A program made the position numbers and the translations under genes. From contig CAJUDA010000011.1 of assembly GCA_910584875.1 (NCBI GenBank), forward strand, positions 36,672 through 100,671: 64,000 nt of DNA, given 5' to 3'. The notes beneath the pieces are model-generated. The model had not been told where the DNA came from, ran no database searches, and was given only the letters and a program-made list of their open reading frames with translations. This document shows positions 58,796 to 64,000 of this stretch, in pieces. The DNA is from an uncultured Eubacterium sp. GTDB lineage: Bacteria; Bacillota; Clostridia; Lachnospirales; Lachnospiraceae. How positions within the stretch are numbered: position 1 is the stretch's first letter; each line of letters starts with the position of its first letter.

Positions 58796-59743
58796 TTATA
58801 TCCCACTCTCTATATGTTCAAAAACCCTCAGCTTTGCGCTCTGGGATCTTGTGTTCTCATTTTGTTCCCTCTCCGATGGCAGCACCGGTTTTTTCGTGAC
58901 TACTTTTCCCCTGGATTTCTTTCCGCACACACAAACCGGAAAATCCGGCGGACACGTACAGGGGTTTTCATTTCTGCGAAAGCACAGCTTAACGATCCTG
59001 TCTTCCAGCGAATGAAAGGTTATGATACATAACCTCCCATGATCCGCCAAAAGATCAATCATTCCGTCCAGCGCTCCGCGTAGAACTTCTAATTCATGAT
59101 TGCACTCAATACGGATCGCCTGAAAGGTCCGCTTCGCCGGATGTCCTTTTCCATTCCTCGCCTTCGCCGGCATGGAACTGCGGATAATCTCCACCAGTTC
59201 AAATGTCGTTTCAATCTCCTTTGTCTGACGTGTTCTGACAATATTTCTGGCAATACTTTTTGCATACCTTTCTTCCCCATATTCCCTTATGATCCGGAAA
59301 AGCTCCGCTTCCGGATAGGTGTTCACAATATCCCTGGCACAGATGCTCTGCTCCCGGTCCATCCGCATATCCAGCGGAGCATCCGCCATATAGGAAAAAC
59401 CCCGTTCTGCATTATCCAGCTGATAAGAAGAAACCCCCAAGTCCAGTATAATGCCATCCACCTTGTCAATCCCCAGGTCCTGCAATACCTGTTTTATCTG
59501 TACATAGTTACTCTTTATGATACTAACTTTCTCTCCAAACTCCTTAAGACGCTCTCTCGAAGCGGTCAGCGCTTCTTCATCCTGATCGATCCCGATCAGG
59601 CGTCCTCCGTCGCCCAGCTGCCGGCAGATCTCGCTGGCATGTCCGGCGCCTCCCAGGGTCCCGTCTACATAGATACCATCCGGCTTAATCTGAAGTGCTC
59701 CTATCGTTTCTTCCAAAAGAACGGACACATGCTGAAATTCCAT
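58796..59743 (-). CDS. rsmH: 16S rRNA (cytosine(1402)-N(4))-methyltransferase RsmH
   Basis: A 315-residue SAM-dependent methyltransferase (formerly MraW). MEFQHVSVLLEETIGAL is the family start, YVDGTLGGAGHASEICRQLG binds SAM, and GIILDLGVSSYQLDNAERGFSY, DAPLDMRMD and ITFHSLEDRIVKLCF are diagnostic. The C-terminus has Cys residues (CTCPPDFPVCVCGK). ATG 59743 with GAGGGAAATT upstream is preferred; the track-length reading from 59899 would run into mraZ. Second gene of the cluster. Confidence 0.96.
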   Translation of the reverse strand: MEFQHVSVLLEETIGALQIKPDGIYVDGTLGGAGHASEICRQLGDGGRLIGIDQDEEALTASRERLKEFGEKVSIIKSNYVQIKQVLQDLGIDKVDGIILDLGVSSYQLDNAERGFSYMADAPLDMRMDREQSICARDIVNTYPEAELFRIIREYGEERYAKSIARNIVRTRQTKEIETTFELVEIIRSSMPAKARNGKGHPAKRTFQAIRIECNHELEVLRGALDGMIDLLADHGRLCIITFHSLEDRIVKLCFRRNENPCTCPPDFPVCVCGKKSRGKVVTKKPVLPSEREQNENTRSQSAKLRVFEHIESGI

Positions 59744-59780
59744 AATTTCCCTCATTCCCGCGCCATTTCCTGCGCACTTT

Positions 59781-60209
59781 TTAGAAACTGAGTCCAAATT
59801 CCGACATATGCTCTGCAATATCATCGATATTACTAAAATCGTCATTGGCTTCGTACACATCTTTGCTCCAGATCTCAATCTTGGATAACACACCGACAAA
59901 GATGATATCTTTCGTCAATCCTGCCGCCTCACGCAGCTTTGCCGGAATCAGGGACCTGCCCTGCCTGTCCACCTCACACATTGCCGCGTTCGCCATAAAA
60001 TGACGTTGTAACTTTCTCCCCTCTTTGTTGCCAGGAAGCTCCTTCAGCTTGTCGATAAAGCCTTCCCATTCTTCCATCGGGTATGCAAACAGGCAGCCGT
60101 CCAGTCCTAATGTGACTACAAAGGATTCCCCCAGACCTTCACGCAGCTTCGCCGGAACGATAACACGCCCTTTGGCGTCCAGTCCGTGCTCGTATGTGCC
60201 CATAAACAT
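59781..60209 (-). CDS. mraZ: Transcriptional regulator MraZ
   Basis: A 142-residue protein with two tandem SpoVT/AbrB-like DNA-binding halves, each with the DxxGR signature: GLDAKGRVIVPAKLRE and EVDRQGRSLIPAKLREAAG. It forms ring-shaped oligomers and represses its own dcw promoter by binding short direct repeats. Those repeats are visible upstream at 60271-60320, directly after the predicted transcription start, so autoregulation is very likely. First gene of the cluster. Confidence 0.96.
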   Translation of the reverse strand: MFMGTYEHGLDAKGRVIVPAKLREGLGESFVVTLGLDGCLFAYPMEEWEGFIDKLKELPGNKEGRKLQRHFMANAAMCEVDRQGRSLIPAKLREAAGLTKDIIFVGVLSKIEIWSKDVYEANDDFSNIDDIAEHMSEFGLSF

Positions 60210-60270
60210 AATGCTTCACCAACTTCCGTAACATGGTGACCGGTATCATACATGCAGCCAGGGAACCCCT

Positions 60271-60320
60271 GCCACTATTATGCCACTCCGTGACACTTTC
60301 TACCACTTTCCACCACTTTT
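60271..60320 (-). promoter_or_regulatory. MraZ operator: five 10-bp direct repeats
   Basis: On the minus strand, five consecutive 10-bp units each carry AGTGG or AGTGT (AAAGTGGTGG, AAAGTGGTAG, AAAGTGTCAC, GGAGTGGCAT, AATAGTGGCA). The 10-bp period and TGG-type core fit known MraZ operators (TGGGN repeats in E. coli, AAAGTG repeats in Mycoplasma). The array begins at the expected transcription start. Confidence 0.8.
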
Positions 60321-60326
60321 AATACA

Positions 60327-60355
60327 ACTATACACCATTTTTTGGGAATTAGCAA
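60327..60355 (-). promoter_or_regulatory. Promoter of the dcw cluster (Pmra)
   Basis: On the minus strand, TTGCTA (60350-60355), 17-bp spacer, TATAGT (60327-60332). Flanked downstream by the MraZ repeats and upstream by the 11-bp-phased DnaA-box-like array. Confidence 0.82.
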
Positions 60356-60363
60356 GAAAAACT

Positions 60364-60405
60364 TACTCCACATTATATCCACTGCATATCCACAACTTAT
60401 CCACA
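60364..60405 (+). promoter_or_regulatory. Phased DnaA-box-like array upstream of Pmra
   Basis: Four 9-mers with an exact 11-bp period: TACTCCACA (60364), ATATCCACT (60375), ATATCCACA (60386) and TTATCCACA (60397), the last a perfect DnaA box. They lie 9-50 bases upstream of the -35. On the opposite strand the units read TGTGGA, so a second MraZ-type array is the alternative. Confidence 0.6.
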
Positions 60406-60421
60406 AATTGGTAAAAAAACA

Positions 60422-60456
60422 TAAAAAATACACCGGAACATTTTAGTTCCAGTGTA
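60422..60456 (-). terminator. Terminator of ychF-lgt
   Basis: TACACCGGAAC (60429-60439) pairs with GTTCCAGTGTA (60446-60456) with one U-G wobble in the minus-strand RNA. It is followed by TTTTTT and lies 14 bases after the lgt stop. Confidence 0.82.
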
Positions 60457-60469
60457 CGACAAAACAAAT

Positions 60470-61360
60470 CTATTGGTTATCAATTGCCGGCTCATCCGGC
60501 TTCTCTTTTTTTACTTTTCGTAACCGATAGATCCAATATACAATACCACCCAGTGCCAGCACGGCAGACAATACCTGCGACACAGCAATCCCGGTATCAC
60601 CGATCTGCAGCTGGTCTGTCCGCAGACCTTCAATCCATGCCCTTCCGATCCCATACCCGACCAGGTACATAAGGAAAATCTCACCGTCAAATTTCTTATG
60701 CTTTGACCGCCAGATCATCAGGAAAAGGATCACCAGGTTCCACACTGATTCATACAGAAAGGTAGGATGTACCTGTATGTAACTCACCCCGTTTTTTTCC
60801 ACGGCATGATCCCACATCTGCTCTGTCACATTGGACAGCGACACCTGACTGGTCTTCAGCCGCATGGCAAACAGGGAATCCGTATAACCACCAAATGCCT
60901 CCCGGTTCATAAAATTGCCATACCGCCCTATGATCTGTCCCAGGATCAGTCCAAGCACTGCCGTATCGGCAAAAAGTGAAAACTTGTATTTCTTGATGCG
61001 GCAATACACAATTGCTGTCAGTACCGCTGCGATCACAGAACCGTAGATCGCCATGCCGCCGCCGCGGATATTAAAGATCTGCAGCAGATTGTCCTTATAA
61101 TCCTCCCAGCGGAACGCCACATAATACAACCGGGCTCCGATCACAGAGAAGATAATACCAAAAATAATATAGTCCATATATATTTCCGGGTTCTGTCCCG
61201 ACCGCTTTGCCTGCCATCTGGCTAGCAGCAGTCCGGCAACCATGCCGCAGGCAATGATCAGCCCATAATAAGCAATCGTAAAACCGCCTATCGTTATCCC
61301 TTTTGGTAACGATGAAATGTAAATCCCCAGATGGGGGAATGCAATATCTGCCTCATTCAT
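60470..61360 (-). CDS. lgt: Prolipoprotein diacylglyceryl transferase
   Basis: A 296-residue membrane enzyme with about seven helices that transfers diacylglycerol to the lipobox Cys of prolipoproteins, such as the two lipoproteins in this window. GGMAIYGSVIAAVLTAI and GQIIGRYGNFMNREAFGG (the Lgt signature) are clear, as is HPTFLYESVWNLVI. It starts 18 bases after ychF in the same transcript and ends in a terminator. ATG 61360 has AAAGGATAG upstream. Confidence 0.95.
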   Translation of the reverse strand: MNEADIAFPHLGIYISSLPKGITIGGFTIAYYGLIIACGMVAGLLLARWQAKRSGQNPEIYMDYIIFGIIFSVIGARLYYVAFRWEDYKDNLLQIFNIRGGGMAIYGSVIAAVLTAIVYCRIKKYKFSLFADTAVLGLILGQIIGRYGNFMNREAFGGYTDSLFAMRLKTSQVSLSNVTEQMWDHAVEKNGVSYIQVHPTFLYESVWNLVILFLMIWRSKHKKFDGEIFLMYLVGYGIGRAWIEGLRTDQLQIGDTGIAVSQVLSAVLALGGIVYWIYRLRKVKKEKPDEPAIDNQ

Positions 61361-61378
61361 ATCTTCTATCCTTTCTTA

Positions 61379-62476
61379 TCAGACATTAAACCGGAACAGG
61401 ACTACATCGCCGTCCTGCACGATATATTCTTTTCCCTCGGAGCGGACCAGTCCTTTTTCTTTCGCTCCCGTATAACCGTCATGTGCCACAAGATTTTCGT
61501 AAGATACCACTTCTGCGCGGATAAACCCGCGTTCAAAGTCTGTATGGATCTTACCCGCTGCCTGGGGCGCTTTTGTCCCCTCAGTGATCGTCCACGCCCG
61601 CGTCTCATCCGGTCCCGTTGTAAGAAAACTGATCAATCCCAGGATACGGTAACTTGCCCGGATCAATTTTTCCAGCCCGGACTCTGTCAGTCCCAGATCC
61701 TCCAGAAACATCTTCTTTTCCTCGTCATCCAGTTCTGCGATCTCCTGCTCGATCTGGGCGCAGATCACAAACACTTCGGATTTTTCTTCTCTGGCAAATT
61801 CCCTGACTTTACCTACCTGCTCATTGGATACCGCATCATCTGCCAGCTCATCCTCCGCCACATTCGCCGCATAGATCACCGGCTTCGCCGTCAGCAGATT
61901 ATATTCATGAAACCAGGCTTCCTCATCCTCATCGTTCCGCTCAAAATTCTTCGCCAGATTACCTTCTTCCAGAAAAGCCTTCAGCCGCTTCATCATTTCT
62001 ACTTCTTTTGCCAGCTTCTTATCGTTATTGGCGCCGCGGGATCCCTTTGCGATCCTTCTGTCCAGGATCTCGATATCCGAAAAGACCAGTTCCAGATTGA
62101 TCGTCTCGATATCACGCAGTGGATCGATACTGCCATCTACATGCACAATATTGCTATCCTCAAAGCAGCGCACTACATGTACGATCGCATCGACTTCACG
62201 GATATTGGCAAGAAACTGGTTACCCAGCCCCTCTCCTTTGGACGCTCCCTTCACCAGACCAGCGATATCCACAAATTCGATCACCGCCGGAACTGTCTTC
62301 TTTGACTCGTGCATCTTTGTCAGCACATCCAGTCTCTCATCCGGCACCGGAACAACTCCGACATTGGGATCGATGGTGCAAAAAGGATAGTTTGCCGATT
62401 CTGCCCCTGCTTTGGTCAGCGAATTAAATAATGTACTTTTGCCTACGTTGGGCAGACCTACGATTCCTAGTTTCAT
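61379..62476 (-). CDS. ychF: Redox-regulated ATPase YchF
   Basis: A 365-residue Obg-family P-loop protein: MKLGIVGLPNVGKSTLFNSL, DIAGLVKGASKGEGLGNQFL, and the altered G4 motif YAANVAED (N-x-x-E type) that favours ATP over GTP. A coiled-coil insert follows, then a C-terminal TGS domain (GTKAPQAAGKIHTDFERGF). It is ribosome-associated and linked to stress responses. The upstream 86 bases up to the integrase gene contain a ribosome site but no clear promoter, so the element may have separated it from its original promoter. Confidence 0.96.
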   Translation of the reverse strand: MKLGIVGLPNVGKSTLFNSLTKAGAESANYPFCTIDPNVGVVPVPDERLDVLTKMHESKKTVPAVIEFVDIAGLVKGASKGEGLGNQFLANIREVDAIVHVVRCFEDSNIVHVDGSIDPLRDIETINLELVFSDIEILDRRIAKGSRGANNDKKLAKEVEMMKRLKAFLEEGNLAKNFERNDEDEEAWFHEYNLLTAKPVIYAANVAEDELADDAVSNEQVGKVREFAREEKSEVFVICAQIEQEIAELDDEEKKMFLEDLGLTESGLEKLIRASYRILGLISFLTTGPDETRAWTITEGTKAPQAAGKIHTDFERGFIRAEVVSYENLVAHDGYTGAKEKGLVRSEGKEYIVQDGDVVLFRFNV

Positions 62477-62539
62477 TTTTCTATTCTCCTTCTAAAATTC
62501 CTTTATTTTATGGCTTTTCTGATATACCCTTACCTGCAG

Positions 62540-62562
62540 GTGCACCATTTAGTGCACCATTT
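62540..62562. repeat. 11-bp direct repeats next to the integrase stop
   Basis: GTGCACCATTT occurs at 62540-62550 and again at 62552-62562, touching the integrase stop codon. It may be integrase arm-type binding sites or part of the element's attachment end. The true attachment core cannot be set from one end. Confidence 0.45.
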
Positions 62563-63693
62563 TTATACAACATTAAGGGCATCCGCTACCAATTCGATTT
62601 CCTTTAACTTTTCCTCCTCGGTAGTGTGAACATATAAATTCATAGTAATTCCAATATTGGAATGTCCCAGAATAATCTGCAGCGTTTTTGGCTTCATGCC
62701 GCCTTCGATACATCTGGTCGCAAATGTGTGGCGCAATACATGCATGGAAAATCTCGGAATCTGTGCCTTGTCACAAATCTTAAACAGAGCCGTATCGTAT
62801 GTACTGTTCTTGATCGGCGTACCTTTTCTGCATAAAAACACAAATTCGCTCCATTCCATTGAAATTATTTTGATTTTCTTATTCTTTTCTTTCTGGCGTT
62901 TCAATATGTCGATAGCCTCATCTGTCAGTGGAATCGTCCTATAGCCCGATTTGCTTTTGGGTTCTCCAATTCTCCACTCGCCTACCGAATATCTGTACTC
63001 CATAGACCGCTGAATCTTCAGTGTCTTGTTCTGGAAATCTATATCTTCCCATTTCAAAGCAACCAATTCACCAGTCCGTAACCCGGTCTGCAGAATAAAA
63101 CGATACTGATACTCATAACTTTGACCGCTCGCATACTCCAAAAACACTTTCTGTATGTCTACCGTCAGCGCCTCCTTTTTCTGCGAAGGTTTACCCATGT
63201 CACTCTTCACCGACTTCTTGCATGGATTATAGCGGATCACATCATTTTCTTTGGCAAACTCTAACATATTGAATAGAGCAATTCTTGTCTGATAGATCGT
63301 GCTTGTCCGATAATCTTCATCAGCCATATCACTAAATATCTTTTGACAGTGCAGAGGTTTTACTTCCGACAACAGCATTTTTCCAATGATTTTCTTAATA
63401 TTCCGATTGTATCGTTCCGTATAATTTCTAACCGTGTTAGGTCTTACCGTCTTTTTCTTGATATCAATCCAATAATCAAACCATGCGTCCACCATAATAT
63501 CCGTTGCCTGCAAAATGTTACTATGCTCATCTACATAGGTTGCATCTGCAATCCACTGTCTGCATTCCTGCAATTTTTTGAACCGCTTCTGTCTGCGTTT
63601 ACCAAATTTATCTACAAACCTTGCCGAATATAACCCATTTTTCTGTTGGGTTATTCCAACGCCTAGCTCCTTCCCTTTTAAGTCTTTTCCCAT
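62563..63693 (-). CDS. int: Tyrosine-type integrase of an integrative element
   Basis: A 376-residue tyrosine recombinase. An N-terminal AP2-like arm-binding domain (GVGITQQKNGLYSARFVDKF) is followed by a SAM-like core-binding domain (about 65-160). The catalytic domain has Arg in GLRTGELVALKWEDI, HxxR in SMHVLRHTFATRC, His in LGHSNIGITMNLY, and the Tyr nucleophile in LYVHTT. It resembles integrases of Tn916-like and phage-like elements of Firmicutes. AAAGGAG precedes ATG 63693. It lies 110 bases downstream of the excisionase-like gene and points towards ychF, so the element's end is between 62477 and 62563 and its body lies beyond the window. Confidence 0.93.
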   Translation of the reverse strand: MGKDLKGKELGVGITQQKNGLYSARFVDKFGKRRQKRFKKLQECRQWIADATYVDEHSNILQATDIMVDAWFDYWIDIKKKTVRPNTVRNYTERYNRNIKKIIGKMLLSEVKPLHCQKIFSDMADEDYRTSTIYQTRIALFNMLEFAKENDVIRYNPCKKSVKSDMGKPSQKKEALTVDIQKVFLEYASGQSYEYQYRFILQTGLRTGELVALKWEDIDFQNKTLKIQRSMEYRYSVGEWRIGEPKSKSGYRTIPLTDEAIDILKRQKEKNKKIKIISMEWSEFVFLCRKGTPIKNSTYDTALFKICDKAQIPRFSMHVLRHTFATRCIEGGMKPKTLQIILGHSNIGITMNLYVHTTEEEKLKEIELVADALNVV

Positions 63694-63803
63694 ATTTCGT
63701 AACTCCTTTCAACAAAGAAGCCCTAATACAGTAACTTATATATTACCATATAACAGCCCATAAGTCCATATTCTCTTGCCAATTCAATATTTTAATTTCT
63801 GAC

Positions 63804-64000
63804 TTACAATTCAACATTTTCACTGATAAACCGTTCAAACTCTTTCCGCTTGATTAATTTCTTACGCCCCACATACAACACAAAAGGGCAACGTGGTGTC
63901 TTTGCCAGTTCATCTATCTTGTTCATTCCAATACTGCTATAAGCCGCTGCCTCTTCAATAGTCATACATGCCTTCTCCCATATTGGAACTTCTTTCTTTT
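63804..64000 (-). CDS. xis: Excisionase-like protein, 5' end cut by the window
   Basis: The visible 65 codons read KKEVPIWEKACMTIEEAAAY and SSIGMNKIDELAKTPRCPFV, then GRKKLIKRKEFERFISENVE and L before TAA. This matches the small winged-helix excisionases of Tn916-type elements (IPIWERxxLTIEEA... RIQIKRKQFEKI pattern). It would bend attachment-site DNA and direct the neighbouring integrase towards excision. The start lies past the right edge. Confidence 0.8.
   Translation of the reverse strand, partial: KKEVPIWEKACMTIEEAAAYSSIGMNKIDELAKTPRCPFVLYVGRKKLIKRKEFERFISENVEL

Noticed and set aside
1..64000. CRISPR arrays, tRNA or rRNA genes, complete insertion sequences
   Set aside because: None found: no spacer-repeat arrays, no tRNA-like cloverleaf apart from tmRNA, and no transposase with terminal repeats.

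Overview
The window looks like chromosomal DNA of a butyrate-producing, low-to-mid GC Clostridia species, most likely a gut Lachnospiraceae. The case rests on a complete acetyl-CoA to butyrate gene set, acetate kinase, a spoVD-type penicillin-binding protein and a YlbJ-like protein (spore-former traits), a methyl-accepting chemotaxis protein, and many families typical of Lachnospiraceae (the GGGtGRT/NifU-like pair, DUF3990/DUF3791, Rpn fragments). This assignment is inference from gene content; no 16S gene or species marker is present. Nearly all genes lie on the minus strand. The plus-strand exceptions are the cut-off Uma2 gene at the left edge, glmS, the butyrate CoA-transferase, a small hypothetical gene, the ylbJ-like gene and an XRE remnant.

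Layout. 1-3.0 kb: Uma2-family 3' end, the two-gene NifU-like/GGGtGRT unit, and a left-handed beta-helix protein. 3-10.6 kb: sbcDC, DUF2207, lemA, aroB. 10.7-13.9 kb: a chemoreceptor next to an orphan sugar-type binding lipoprotein. 14.2-16 kb: glmS. 16.1-19.8 kb: a tightly coupled operon of coiled-coil protein, family 2 glycosyltransferase, GH5 endoglucanase and lipoprotein. 19.9-20.8 kb: a compact three-gene cassette with a DUF3990 (ADP-ribosyltransferase-like) protein. 20.9-29.2 kb: the butyrate module, coaD-thl-crt-hbd-bcd-etfB-etfA on the minus strand with the butyryl-CoA:acetate CoA-transferase gene divergent from it. 29.4-32.2 kb: a BvgS-like hybrid kinase. 32.3-40.5 kb: rpmF, ackA, serine acetyltransferase, DegV, YlbJ-like, coiled-coil protein, rsmD, recG. 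40.5-43.2 kb: an AT-rich accessory patch (HipA-like kinase, XRE remnant, membrane FHA protein, decayed yoeB/dinJ) directly downstream of the tmRNA 3' end. 43.2-47 kb: ssrA, an Rpn fragment, smpB, rnr, secG. 47-60.4 kb: a division and cell-wall (dcw) cluster from mraZ to ftsZ. 60.5-62.5 kb: ychF-lgt. 62.5-64 kb: the end of an integrative element (tyrosine integrase, excisionase cut by the window edge).

How they work together. Thl, Crt, Hbd and Bcd/EtfAB convert two acetyl-CoA to butyryl-CoA, and the CoA-transferase exchanges the CoA onto acetate to release butyrate. AckA handles acetyl phosphate/acetate, and CoaD supplies CoA. The dcw cluster makes lipid-linked peptidoglycan precursors and the division machine; FtsZ has its own promoter. 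tmRNA, SmpB and RNase R form the ribosome-rescue and mRNA-decay set.

The most interesting signals are two phased repeat arrays around the mraZ promoter (one MraZ-operator-like, one DnaA-box-like), a nested palindromic element of about 335 bp between spoVD and mraY, the uncharacterised NifU-like/GGGtGRT pair, the DUF3990 cassette, and the AT-rich defence/toxin-like patch beside ssrA.
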